Below are positions 16,746 to 26,216 of a stretch of DNA of 64,000 nucleotides, piece after piece. How positions within the stretch are numbered: position 1 is the first letter of the stretch; each line of letters starts with the position of its first letter. The notes beneath the pieces were generated by a model. It saw only the letters and a program-made list of their open reading frames with translations, was not told the origin of the DNA and ran no database searches. The DNA is from NBLH01 sp050296515 (GTDB lineage: Bacteria; Bacteroidota; Bacteroidia; Bacteroidales; NBLH01). The stretch lies in NCBI GenBank assembly GCA_050296515.1, contig JBNKRJ010000012.1, positions 25,779 to 89,778 of the forward strand. The letters are read 5' to 3'. The position numbers were made by a program, and so were the translations under genes.

Positions 16746-17909
16746 GTGAAACAAGGCAAAGCTAAAGTATATGCAATTTCATTCGGACATTTTATTCACG
16801 ATGTGTATACTGCTTTTTTAGCCCCTGTACTTCCATTATTAATCGAGAACCTGAAACTTAATTATTTTCAAGCAGGCTTACTTTCAGTAATTCGCAACTT
16901 ACCAGCAGCCTTCAATGCATTCATTGGCCTGTTGGCTGATAAAAAGGACTTTAGAATTTTTGTAATCCTTGCTCCTTCAATCAGTGGAATACTAATGAGT
17001 TTGATGGGATTAGCCCCCAATTACATTGTTTTGGTTTTAATGCTCTTTGTTGTTGGTATCAATTCAACTCTTTTCCACATTCCAACGCCTGTGATGATAA
17101 GAAAAGTAAGTCCTGAAAAACTAGGTTTTGGAATGAGCATGTACATGCTTGGAGGCGAATTGGCCAGAACTATTGGTCCTTTAACAATATTGGCAGGAGT
17201 TTCTTTGTGGGGGTTTGAAGGAACCTACCGATTAATTCCTCTCTCTTTGGCAACCTCATTTTTAATGTGGATTCAAATTAGAAAAATAAGTATCCACCGA
17301 AAAAAAGAAAGCAAGGAAAAACCTGCGAAAATTAAATTACTATTGAAACAGCACGGACACCTCTTCATTATGATCACTGGATTTATGCTGTTCACATCTC
17401 TAATGAAATCTGCTTTGTCTGTATTTCTGCCAACTTTCAAGAATGAGCAAGGTGCCAGTCTTTGGGTAGGAGGAATCAATCTGGCTATTTACCAATTTGC
17501 AGGAGCCATAGGCACATTTGGCTCAGGCACTTTATCCGATAAATTTGGTAGACGAAAAATTTTACTTATTGCAGCTATTGCCAATCCAATTTTAATGGCA
17601 GCTTTTGTCTTTTTCCAGGATTCCGTTGCTTCAACCGGGTTACTGGTTTTGATAGGTGCCAGCCTGCTTTCTTATGGTTCAGTTTTACTTGCTATGGTAC
17701 AGGAAATTAAAACCGACAGACCAGCCTTTTTAAATGGTATCTATATGACTATCAATTTCTTTGTAAGTTCAATTGGAGCCATGTTTATTGGCTTTTTTAG
17801 TGATTTGTTCGGTATGACTGGCACTTTTTACCTGGCAGCATTCCTTGCGCTTTTAGCTGTGCCTTTCATATTTTTCCTACCTAAAAAAGAAAGCTTGCCA
17901 GGCGATTAA
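16746..17909 (+). CDS. MFS transporter, fosmidomycin-resistance type
   Basis: This 387-residue protein has about twelve membrane segments. The start, SFGHFIHDVYTAFLAPVLPLL, is typical of the Fsr subgroup, and a DKFGRRK loop follows segment 8. It is probably a drug or metabolite exporter, with unknown substrate. GTG start. It ends 17 bases from the converging alaS. Confidence 0.85.
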   Translation: MKQGKAKVYAISFGHFIHDVYTAFLAPVLPLLIENLKLNYFQAGLLSVIRNLPAAFNAFIGLLADKKDFRIFVILAPSISGILMSLMGLAPNYIVLVLMLFVVGINSTLFHIPTPVMIRKVSPEKLGFGMSMYMLGGELARTIGPLTILAGVSLWGFEGTYRLIPLSLATSFLMWIQIRKISIHRKKESKEKPAKIKLLLKQHGHLFIMITGFMLFTSLMKSALSVFLPTFKNEQGASLWVGGINLAIYQFAGAIGTFGSGTLSDKFGRRKILLIAAIANPILMAAFVFFQDSVASTGLLVLIGASLLSYGSVLLAMVQEIKTDRPAFLNGIYMTINFFVSSIGAMFIGFFSDLFGMTGTFYLAAFLALLAVPFIFFLPKKESLPGD

Positions 17910-17926
17910 ACCCGGCAAGTCTATAT

Positions 17927-20545
17927 CTATTTTATAAGCTCTAATGCTTTATCAATTGCCTGTTGAATACCTTCGGTATTTTTTCCTCCTGCAGTAGCAT
18001 AAAAGGCCTGGCCTCCCCCACCACCTTTAATTGCTGGAGAAATTTCTTTAATTATTTTTCCCGCATTCAACTGTTTTTCATCAACAAGGTTATCAGATAT
18101 CATGATGCTAACAATGGCTTTTCCATCAATTTCAGCCCCAAGAACCAAAAACAGGTTATCTACCTCGTTCTTCAGTTGAAAAGAAATATCTTTAATACTT
18201 TGAGCAGAATCAACCTGTATCTTTTCAGCAATTACATTAAGTCCGCTAATACTCTTTTGTTTGCCCAGCAGTTCTGCTTTTACTCCTTTCGATTTCTCTT
18301 TCTGGAAAGCTTCAATCTCCTTCTTTAAATTACTGTTCTCGTCAATTACTTGTTGGACAGCTTTTACAATATCGTTCTGATTCTTAAATAGTTCCTTTAA
18401 GTTATTAAGCGTTTGGCGCTCTTGTGTCAGGAATTCTTCGGCTTTTACAGAGGTAATTGCTTCAATCCTTCTAATTCCTGCAGCAATTGCCGATTCAGAT
18501 TTAATAATAAAATAACCGATTTCGCCTGTCGCCTTCACATGGGTCCCACCACATAACTCTACCGAATCTCCAAATTTAATTACACGAACAACGTCGCCAT
18601 ATTTTTCACCAAAAAGCATCATAGCCCCCATTTCCTGAGCCTTCTGCATCGGAATACTTCGCTTTTCGTCAAGTGCAAGGTTGCTTCTAATCAGGCTGTT
18701 TACCAACAATTCAACCTCTGCTATTTCATCGTCAGTCATTTTTTTAAAGTGAGCAAAGTCAAAGCGTAAATGGTTTTCATCAACCAATGAACCTTTTTGC
18801 TCAACATGCTCACCAAGCACTTTTCTCAACGCAAAATGCAATAAATGGGTGGCAGAGTGATTAGCTTCCGTCATTTTTCGTTTCTTCAAACTAACAAATG
18901 CATTAAAGAAAGCCTTTGGTTGCTGTGGCAATTTCTTAACAATGTGTACAATTTGGTTATGCTCTTTCTGAGTATCAATAATATCTATTCGCTCAGTATC
19001 ATTCTCGATATACCCTTTGTCACCAACCTGTCCACCACTTTCAGCATAAAACGGAGTCATATTAAATACCAGCTGATAAAGTTCCTTGCCTTTAGTAGTA
19101 ACCTTACGGTATTTGGTAATTTTCAGTTTGGTTTCAGTATAGTCGTAACCTATGAATTCATCCACATCATCTTCCAACAGGACTTCCCAATCATCAGTTT
19201 CCATGCTTGCTGCATTACGTGAACGGTTTTTCTGCGCCTCCATTTCCTCTTCAAATTCCAACTTACTGACCATTAAACCATTCTCTCTTAAGATAAGCTT
19301 AGTCAGGTCAAAAGGAAAACCAAAAGTATCGTAAAGTTCAAAAGCATCTTTTCCTTTTACCACTTCGTAACCACCTTCTTTCATTTTTTCAATGATTTTA
19401 TCCAAAAGGCGAATACCAGTGTCAAGAGTTTTCAAAAATGCATTTTCCTCTTCCTGAATTACCTGTTCAATCAATTCTTTTTGTTTTGGAAGTTCAGGAT
19501 AGGCATTTCCCATTACATCAATAAGAACAGACAACAGTTTACACAATACAGGCTCTTCAAATTTTAAGAATGTGTAGGCATACCTTACAGCACGACGCAA
19601 AATACGACGAATCACATACCCTGCCTTATTATTCGATGGTAATTGTCCGTCAGCTATTGCAAAGGCAATGGTTCGAAGATGATCTGCCATCACACGCATT
19701 GCAATATCCTGCTGTTTATCAACACCATACTTAAAACCAGAAAGCTTTGAAATCTCTTTTATAATTGGCTGAAAAATATCAGTATCATAATTTGATTTTT
19801 TACCCTGAACAACCATACAAAGGCGTTCAAATCCCATACCTGTGTCGACATGCTTGTGTGGTAACAATTCAAGTTTACCTCCTGCCTTTCTGTTGTATTG
19901 TATAAAAACCAGGTTCCATATTTCAATTACTAAAGGATTGTCTTTATTAACAAGCTCCCGACCAGGTACTTTTGCTATTTCGCTTTCATCCCGCAAATCA
20001 ATATGAAGTTCAGAACAAGGTCCGCAAGGGCCAATTTCTCCCATTTCCCAAAAATTGTCCTTTTTATTACCATATAAAATATGATCTTCACTCAAATGCT
20101 TCAACCATAAAGATTTTGCCTCATTGTCAGGATCTGTCCCATCTTCTTTATCACCCTCGAATACAGAAGCATACAATCGGGTTTTGTCAATTTTCAGAAC
20201 CTCTGTTAAATATTCCCATGCCCAATCAATCGCCTCTTTTTTGAAATAGTCTCCAAAAGACCAGTTTCCAAGCATTTCAAACATTGTGTGATGATAAGTA
20301 TCGTGCCCCACTTCCTCTAAATCATTGTGTTTTCCAGAAACTCTAAGGCATTTTTGCGAATCGGCAATACGTTTATCTTTTATTGGAGATATTCCCAGGA
20401 AAATATCTTTAAACTGGTTCATTCCCGCATTTGTAAACATCAGCGTTGGATCATTTTTTATCACCATAGGAGCAGAGGGAACAATTGTATGTTGTTTATC
20501 TCTAAAAAACTGTAAGAAAGATTCCCTTAATTCGTTCGAAGTCAT
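17927..20545 (-). CDS. alaS: Alanyl-tRNA synthetase
   Basis: AlaS charges tRNA-Ala and edits Ser/Gly mistakes. The 872 residues contain the class II core (FTNAGMNQFKDIFLG, NKAGYVIRRILRRAVRYAY), the editing domain zinc ligands HSATHLLH and CGGTH, and the C-terminal DHHA1 region GGGGGQAFYATAGG. Two adjacent in-frame ATGs (20548 and 20545) give MMTSNEL or MTSNEL. It is divergent from the M23 peptidase gene, a neighbour pair seen in other Bacteroidota. Confidence 0.98.
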   Translation of the reverse strand: MTSNELRESFLQFFRDKQHTIVPSAPMVIKNDPTLMFTNAGMNQFKDIFLGISPIKDKRIADSQKCLRVSGKHNDLEEVGHDTYHHTMFEMLGNWSFGDYFKKEAIDWAWEYLTEVLKIDKTRLYASVFEGDKEDGTDPDNEAKSLWLKHLSEDHILYGNKKDNFWEMGEIGPCGPCSELHIDLRDESEIAKVPGRELVNKDNPLVIEIWNLVFIQYNRKAGGKLELLPHKHVDTGMGFERLCMVVQGKKSNYDTDIFQPIIKEISKLSGFKYGVDKQQDIAMRVMADHLRTIAFAIADGQLPSNNKAGYVIRRILRRAVRYAYTFLKFEEPVLCKLLSVLIDVMGNAYPELPKQKELIEQVIQEEENAFLKTLDTGIRLLDKIIEKMKEGGYEVVKGKDAFELYDTFGFPFDLTKLILRENGLMVSKLEFEEEMEAQKNRSRNAASMETDDWEVLLEDDVDEFIGYDYTETKLKITKYRKVTTKGKELYQLVFNMTPFYAESGGQVGDKGYIENDTERIDIIDTQKEHNQIVHIVKKLPQQPKAFFNAFVSLKKRKMTEANHSATHLLHFALRKVLGEHVEQKGSLVDENHLRFDFAHFKKMTDDEIAEVELLVNSLIRSNLALDEKRSIPMQKAQEMGAMMLFGEKYGDVVRVIKFGDSVELCGGTHVKATGEIGYFIIKSESAIAAGIRRIEAITSVKAEEFLTQERQTLNNLKELFKNQNDIVKAVQQVIDENSNLKKEIEAFQKEKSKGVKAELLGKQKSISGLNVIAEKIQVDSAQSIKDISFQLKNEVDNLFLVLGAEIDGKAIVSIMISDNLVDEKQLNAGKIIKEISPAIKGGGGGQAFYATAGGKNTEGIQQAIDKALELIK

Positions 20546-20548
20546 CAT

Positions 20549-21051
20549 TTTGAATTTAGAATTTAGACATTAGAACTTAGAAATTGGATGTTTGAAATTG
20601 TACTAAACTCAAATTTTCAAATACACTAAGTTCTAATTTCAAATATACTGTTAAAAAAAGGATTCAAAATTATTGAAATTAAAGCAAAAAGACTTGTTTA
20701 TTATTCAACTTTTTTATCTATGTTTGAAAAATATTTAAAAACTCACATTTCAGACTATAATTGTGTACCCATTTTAAAGCAAAACTCATTTTCTTTAAAT
20801 AATTTTTTTTACTTTTCATCAAAAAGCAACTATCGCATACAATTTTTGGTCTAATAGTTGCGCTAAAACAAAAACATCTGTTGATAAAAAGTTAATATTC
20901 TTTAAAAACTTTTAACAACTGATCAAAATTAAACCATAAACTACTGGATTTTTGACACTTGAAATTTAACAAATTTTAACGGAAGCAGTTTGGCTTAAAA
21001 TTTGATTTTTACAAAAAGTATAGTTTTGTTGTCAAAAAAATTCAAAAACAC
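20549..21051. other. AT-rich divergent intergenic region
   Basis: No gene is visible. Near 20560-20635 the region contains the AATTTAGAATTTAGACATTAG and ACTAAGTTCTAATTT motifs that recur in other gaps of this window. The rest is AT-rich and presumably holds the alaS promoter, for which I see only an imperfect -7. Confidence 0.4.
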
Positions 21052-21081
21052 TTGCATAATTGATTTTATTTACTACATTTG
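21052..21081 (+). promoter_or_regulatory. Bacteroidota-type promoter for the M23 peptidase gene
   Basis: TTG at 21052-21054 and TACATTTG at 21074-21081 are 19 bases apart, fitting the -33/-7 pattern. The ATG is 43 bases downstream. Confidence 0.6.
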
Positions 21082-21123
21082 TTGTAAAATTTTGGGGAAC
21101 TTCTTTTGAAATCCCAATGAAAT

Positions 21124-22110
21124 ATGAAAAAAATGACGAAATACAAGTTTCATTTTGACCCTGAAACCCTGAGCTACCAAAAGGTGAAGGTGAGTTTTAA
21201 AGAGCAGATTTACAAAAGCTTACCAAAATTTGCCTCAGCTACTATCCTTGGAGTTTTGTTTTTTATCGCCTTATCATTCGTTATCAAATCGCCTGTAGAA
21301 AAGCAGGAAGAAGAAAAACAACAAGGCATTTTGTTAAGTATGGAGTACCTTAACAGAAAAATGGCTGATGCTGAAACTACTTTAAGCGAAGTTCAAAAAC
21401 GTGATGACGAAATTTATCGAAAAATTTTCCAGGCAAATCCAATTCCTGAATCAGTGAGAAAAGCAGGTTTTGGTGGTGTTGACAGATACAAAAAATACGA
21501 AGGCTCTACATTTAGCTCAGAAATAATTAGAGCGGCAAAGAAACTTGATATTTTATCAAAACAAATGGTTGTGCAATCAAAATCATTTGATGAAATAATT
21601 GAACTTGTAAAAAACAAAGAAAAAATGATGGCTTGTATACCTGCCATTCAACCAATAGCAATTAAAGATTTAACTCGATTTGGTTCAGCATACGGATACA
21701 GAATGCACCCGATTCTTGGTTATGTAAGAAAACATAATGGAGTTGATTTGACCGCTCCAAGAGGAACAAAAATTTATGCATCAGGCGATGGTGTAGTTAC
21801 AAGAGCTGACCGCGCAGGAGGATATGGGAATTGTGTTCGAATTAATCATGGTTTTGGTTACCAAACAAGGTATGCGCACATGAACAAAATGTATGTTCGT
21901 TCCGGCCAAAAAGTGAAAAGAGGTGATATAATTGGAGAAGTTGGAAGCACTGGCTTATCTACAAGTCCACACCTTCATTATGAAGTTTTAATCAACGGGC
22001 AGTATACAGACCCTGTCAACTTCTACTACAATGATTTGTCTGAAGAAGAATATGAAAAGATGATTGAAATGTCGGCTACAGCTAACACTCACACATTTGA
22101 AGAAGATTAA
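21124..22110 (+). CDS. M23-family metalloendopeptidase, membrane anchored
   Basis: This peptidoglycan endopeptidase-like protein has 328 residues: a cytoplasmic N-terminus, one membrane segment (about 40-60), a coiled-coil region (about 65-100), and a C-terminal LytM/M23 domain. Zinc and catalytic motifs are KHNGVDLTAP, RYAHM and SPHLHYEV. All expected M23 histidines are present, so it is likely active rather than a degenerate activator. Divergent from alaS. A strong terminator follows. Confidence 0.92.
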   Translation: MKKMTKYKFHFDPETLSYQKVKVSFKEQIYKSLPKFASATILGVLFFIALSFVIKSPVEKQEEEKQQGILLSMEYLNRKMADAETTLSEVQKRDDEIYRKIFQANPIPESVRKAGFGGVDRYKKYEGSTFSSEIIRAAKKLDILSKQMVVQSKSFDEIIELVKNKEKMMACIPAIQPIAIKDLTRFGSAYGYRMHPILGYVRKHNGVDLTAPRGTKIYASGDGVVTRADRAGGYGNCVRINHGFGYQTRYAHMNKMYVRSGQKVKRGDIIGEVGSTGLSTSPHLHYEVLINGQYTDPVNFYYNDLSEEEYEKMIEMSATANTHTFEED

Positions 22111-22131
22111 TCAGTAAAAATTTAGAATATC

Positions 22132-22175
22132 AAAAAATGGTTAAATTGTTTTTTAAATAATTTAACCATTTTTTT
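22132..22175 (+). terminator. Strong Rho-independent terminator
   Basis: AAAAAATGGTTAAATT (22132-22147) pairs perfectly with AATTTAACCATTTTTT, giving a 16-bp stem, an 11-base loop and a T run at the 3' side. The sequence is suited to work in both directions. Confidence 0.85.
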
Positions 22176-22209
22176 GTTGTAAAATCGATACTATCAACAG
22201 TTGGTTAAA

Positions 22210-23064
22210 ATGCAAAAAATTATTTCACTTATATCAATCACTGCCCTTTTTATTGCTGCATGTGGGGCATCCACAAATTCAAACAATAAAAATTATTCCA
22301 CACCAAAAGACTCTTCCTTTGTTGAAAATAAAAAAGATACGATCATTCAGGTAAAAAAAGACTCTGTTAAACCAGACTCTGCTTTTAAAAGACTGCAACT
22401 AAAGAACAATCATCCTCAAATTGCTTACAAAGAGAAAGAAACCTATGTAAAACAATTGATTACAGATAATGGAATTGATTATGCATCAATGGAAGTTTTT
22501 TTCAGAACCATTAAAAAAGAGCAGATTTTAGAGGTATGGGCAAAAGACAGGGTAAAAACGGATAAGTTTAAGTTAATCAAAACTTATAATCTTTGTGTCA
22601 ATGACAATCCGGATACTTTGCGTGGAGTTGATTTACTTGTTCCTGAAAGCTTCTATTATATCAAATATTTTCATCCGGCAGATCCTTATTTTGTAAGGAT
22701 GGAGATTAATTTCCCTAACGAATCTGACAAAAAAAGAGGTAGATCAGGTGGAGATATTGCCATCCATGGTGGATGTTATTCAACATACTGTTCACCATTT
22801 ACAGATGATGATATTAAAGAAATTTATATTTTCGCAGTCGAAGCAAAATCAAAGGGTCAAAAGGAAATTCCGGTTCACAACTTCCCATTTAGGATGACAG
22901 ATGAAAATACAGAAAAATACAGAAAAGACCCTCGGTACGCAAATAACAAGAAAGTACTATTTAACAGAGATAATATGAAATATGGTTTTCAGTATTTTGA
23001 AAAAAATAAGCAACTGTTTGAGTTTACAGTTGATCCAAAAGGAAAATATATTTATCTGAATTAA
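22210..23064 (+). CDS. YafK-like L,D-transpeptidase lipoprotein
   Basis: This 284-residue lipoprotein has a lipobox in FIAACGAS. A low-complexity Ser/Lys/Asp linker (about 20-60) precedes a YkuD-type catalytic domain. The motif GGDIAIHGGCYSTYCSPFTD matches the YafK form (IHGG...S.GC), with the cysteine in STYC as probable nucleophile. Such enzymes form or cut peptidoglycan crosslinks. I use the ATG at 22210, nine bases after an in-frame TTG, because it starts the signal peptide. The next gene begins 12 bases after the stop. Confidence 0.85.
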   Translation: MQKIISLISITALFIAACGASTNSNNKNYSTPKDSSFVENKKDTIIQVKKDSVKPDSAFKRLQLKNNHPQIAYKEKETYVKQLITDNGIDYASMEVFFRTIKKEQILEVWAKDRVKTDKFKLIKTYNLCVNDNPDTLRGVDLLVPESFYYIKYFHPADPYFVRMEINFPNESDKKRGRSGGDIAIHGGCYSTYCSPFTDDDIKEIYIFAVEAKSKGQKEIPVHNFPFRMTDENTEKYRKDPRYANNKKVLFNRDNMKYGFQYFEKNKQLFEFTVDPKGKYIYLN

Positions 23065-23075
23065 TTAAGAAAATT

Positions 23076-24782
23076 ATGCATATGCACCTTAAAACAAATT
23101 ATTCTTTCACGATTTTTAGTGCGATAGCTTTTATAGTGCTATCATTTGGTATATATTCCTGTAGCTCAAGTGCATCAGCCAAAGAATTTGAAAAAGTAAA
23201 AAACTCATCTTCTATTAAAATGCTAAGTCAGTTTATTCAGACATATCCTGATGCAGACCAAGCAGATGAAGCAGAAAAAATTAGAAATCAGTTATTTTTT
23301 GATAGCATTTCTAAGATAAATACGGTAGAAACTTATGAAGAATTTATTAAGAACTATCCTGATGCTAAGCAAGTTGTAACGGCAAAACAAAAAATTGAAG
23401 AGCTAAAAGGTTTAAGAGCTGTTGTTAGTACTTTCAGAGGGAATAGCGAAAGAAATTATTACGGTAATAAATGCCCTTCCAGGCTTGATGAAATCTGGAC
23501 AACAAACATGGGTGCAGGTAAAAGTTTTGCTTACGGCAAAATGTACGTTTGGACTGGTGCAGGGTGGACTGGTCAACCATTAATTGTTACCGAAGATACA
23601 AAAACATATATCATTCAAGGGTGCTTTGATTACCACTTAAAAAAGATTGATGCAAGCAATGGTAAATTGATTTGGAAATACAGGTTTGACGATATCATTA
23701 AAGGAACCGGCACTATTTATATCAACCCAAAAGCTGAAAATAAAGATGAGCAGGTATTGATTATGCAGGGAAGTCGTCGTGGAGAAGGAATAAGCACCAA
23801 ATCAGGAGTTGTTCCCAGCTTTAGAGCTGTTTCATATTATTCTGGAAAAGAGTTGTGGCGCCTGAACAGTAAAAAAACCCCATGCTATAGTCGTGATGTT
23901 GATGCTTCTGCTGCTATTTTGGGTGACACAGCTTATATTGGGCTTGAAAATGGCATTTTTACAGTGTTTGACCCCAATCCGATCAATGCTGAACAAAGGG
24001 ACGGCATTCTTCAACCCAAATTATACCAGGAAACAAATTTATGGAACGATGCAGACATTAAGGCTCATGGAGGAAACCTGGTAGCTGAATCATCCCCAAC
24101 TATCTTTAACGGACGAGTTTACATTGTATCGGGCTCTGGCCATGTTTATGGCTACAATCTAGCAACAAAAAAAGTTGATTGGGATTTTTACATTGGCTGT
24201 GATATGGATGGCTCTGCCCCTGTCACTGACGATAGCTGTTTGATGGTTTCTGTTGAAAAAGAATACATTAAGGGACATGGAGGTGTTTTTAAATTAGATC
24301 CATCAAAGCCAGAAAAAGAAGCAGCAGAATGGTACTTTCCTGTAGGAACCAAAAAATTTGCATTTTGGGATGGTGGTATTATTGGTTCCGCAGCAATTAA
24401 CGATAAATACATTGAAGAATCAGACACGCACATAGCAGCATTCCTTGCGATTGATGGATACCTGTATGTAGTTGATCATAAAAATATTACTAAAGAGAAA
24501 GTGCTAGGCCCTGATGGCATAACAAAATATCCAACTCCGAAATTACTCTTTAAGCAATATGTGGGAGGCTCAATATCTTCACCTATAATTGTAGGAAACA
24601 AAATTGTTGCCTGTACCTACGAAGGAATTTATTTATTTGAATACGATAAAAACATGAATTTCAAACTGTTAGACCATAAAAAAGGCATTTCGTTTGAAGC
24701 CTCACCAGTTTGTTGGGATAACAGGATTTATGTAGTTTCGAATACTACAGGATTAATGTATTGTTTTGGAGAAAAACAATAA
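23076..24782 (+). CDS. PQQ-type beta-propeller lipoprotein (copy 1)
   Basis: This 568-residue protein has a lipobox (GIYSCSSS, C near 29), two TPR-like helices with the repeated phrase F(I)xxYPDA (about 45-110), and a beta-propeller with PQQ/BamB-like repeats (SNGKLIWKYRFDDI, YSGKELWRLN, ATKKVDWDFYIG). The propeller is clearly paralogous to the minus-strand protein at 27808..29256; both begin with VVSTFRGN and share RDVD(A/G)SA and YIGLENGIFT. I see no catalytic residues. A structural or ligand-binding role at the outer membrane is an inference. Confidence 0.85.
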   Translation: MHMHLKTNYSFTIFSAIAFIVLSFGIYSCSSSASAKEFEKVKNSSSIKMLSQFIQTYPDADQADEAEKIRNQLFFDSISKINTVETYEEFIKNYPDAKQVVTAKQKIEELKGLRAVVSTFRGNSERNYYGNKCPSRLDEIWTTNMGAGKSFAYGKMYVWTGAGWTGQPLIVTEDTKTYIIQGCFDYHLKKIDASNGKLIWKYRFDDIIKGTGTIYINPKAENKDEQVLIMQGSRRGEGISTKSGVVPSFRAVSYYSGKELWRLNSKKTPCYSRDVDASAAILGDTAYIGLENGIFTVFDPNPINAEQRDGILQPKLYQETNLWNDADIKAHGGNLVAESSPTIFNGRVYIVSGSGHVYGYNLATKKVDWDFYIGCDMDGSAPVTDDSCLMVSVEKEYIKGHGGVFKLDPSKPEKEAAEWYFPVGTKKFAFWDGGIIGSAAINDKYIEESDTHIAAFLAIDGYLYVVDHKNITKEKVLGPDGITKYPTPKLLFKQYVGGSISSPIIVGNKIVACTYEGIYLFEYDKNMNFKLLDHKKGISFEASPVCWDNRIYVVSNTTGLMYCFGEKQ

Positions 24783-24892
24783 ACTTTATATTCTAAATTG
24801 AATTAAAAATTAATATTTTGCTGTAGTTAGGGCCTATGGAAGACGCCAGAAAATAAGTTTCTAGAAACCAGCAACAAGTAATAAGAAAACAT

Positions 24893-26101
24893 ATGAAAAA
24901 ATTAAATCTTTTGGTAATCATTAGTTTCATCCTTTCCCTTTCATGGATGGCTTGTAATTCAGACTCGGCTGATAATAACTCGAACGAAACACCAGAAATT
25001 GATTCTCTAAAACAAGACAGTATTAACAAAGCCAGCTTTATGGCTAAGTATAAAAGGCACTTTAATGATGTTGCCCGTTTTATGGCAGGTTTACCACAAA
25101 CAGAGGGAAGCCGCCTTGCAAAATTTGATACTATACCTGAAACAATTGAGTATCATAAATCTAACCAAAAGTTTTTTTCAGGTCTACAAGAAAGCTTGTT
25201 GAGCAAAATGGAAACCTTTTCAAATTCTGAGTTAAAGGATATCAGGAAAGAAGGAATGACTGTTTTTTATCCATTCAGCGGTCCTGATTTTATCAACGTA
25301 GATGCATTCTTTCCCGAAGCAACTACTACTGTGATGTTTGGTTTGGAACCAGTTGGATACATTCCTCATATGTCAGAAGATATCACTAACGAAGAATTGC
25401 ATAATATTTATAAAACTTTTAGAAGATCAATTGACTCTCTTGCATATTTAAACTATTTCATGACCTTTGAAATGAACAGAGATTTGCGTACAGTAGCTCA
25501 GTTAGACGGCAATTTATCGATTATTTCGCTTTTTATGGCACAAAGAGGCTACCAGATATTAAACGTAAAAAAAGTGACAATCGATGCCAATGGAGCTATT
25601 GTTGATTCAATTCCTGGTAAAGTAGACAATGACGACCCAACAGATACCTATATTTCAGGAGGAATGATTGAATACATGAAACCTGATGAATACAAAGTGC
25701 GAAAATTATACTACTTCTCACATGATGTTAGTGATGAAAAAATTGCAAAAACTCCTGAAATGTTGAAGTTCTTTAAGTCATTGGATATTGATGTTGCATT
25801 CTTTAAAGCAGCATCCTATTTATGCTCATGGTTGAACACCATTAGGGAATTTACTTTGGGAAATGCTAAAAGCGTAGTTCAGGATGATTCAGGAATCTAT
25901 TTAAAATATCTCAACGATGAAAAATGGGACAAAAAATTCTATGGTAAATATCAAAGAACACGAAAGGTTTTTAAATCTAACTTCCAACCAGATTTAAAAG
26001 CCATTTATGATAAAGACACCAGCATAAAGCCATTGGATTTTAAATTTGGTTATGGCTCTATGATTAAACAGGATAATATTATGGTAGCGAGAAAAAAGTA
26101 G
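24893..26101 (+). CDS. Lipoprotein of unknown function (copy 1)
   Basis: This 402-residue lipoprotein has a lipobox in LSWMACNS. The mature part contains VARFMAGLPQ and VFYPFSGPDFINVDAFFPEA, both shared with its paralogue at 29381..30541. Acidic and aromatic residues dominate, and no known domain is recognised. It follows the beta-propeller gene by 110 bases and may work with it, since both have partner copies on the other strand. Confidence 0.75.
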   Translation: MKKLNLLVIISFILSLSWMACNSDSADNNSNETPEIDSLKQDSINKASFMAKYKRHFNDVARFMAGLPQTEGSRLAKFDTIPETIEYHKSNQKFFSGLQESLLSKMETFSNSELKDIRKEGMTVFYPFSGPDFINVDAFFPEATTTVMFGLEPVGYIPHMSEDITNEELHNIYKTFRRSIDSLAYLNYFMTFEMNRDLRTVAQLDGNLSIISLFMAQRGYQILNVKKVTIDANGAIVDSIPGKVDNDDPTDTYISGGMIEYMKPDEYKVRKLYYFSHDVSDEKIAKTPEMLKFFKSLDIDVAFFKAASYLCSWLNTIREFTLGNAKSVVQDDSGIYLKYLNDEKWDKKFYGKYQRTRKVFKSNFQPDLKAIYDKDTSIKPLDFKFGYGSMIKQDNIMVARKK

Positions 26102-26110
26102 TCACAGGTA

Positions 26111-26142
26111 ATTGGTCACTTGTAAGAAAATGAATGACCAAT
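26111..26142. terminator. Hairpin between lipoprotein and APC genes
   Basis: ATTGGTCA (26111-26118) pairs with TGACCAAT (26135-26142). There is no strong T tract, so termination is tentative. Confidence 0.35.
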
Positions 26143-26216
26143 GATTAATGACAAACAAAAGCTAAGAGCATGGAGCCCTAAGGTTTTTAGAATAATCAAG
26201 TTTACAAGAAAGAAAC

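Noticed and set aside
18845..19222. Plus-strand open frames inside alaS
   Set aside because: alaS is complete and conserved on the other strand; these frames have no recognisable protein.
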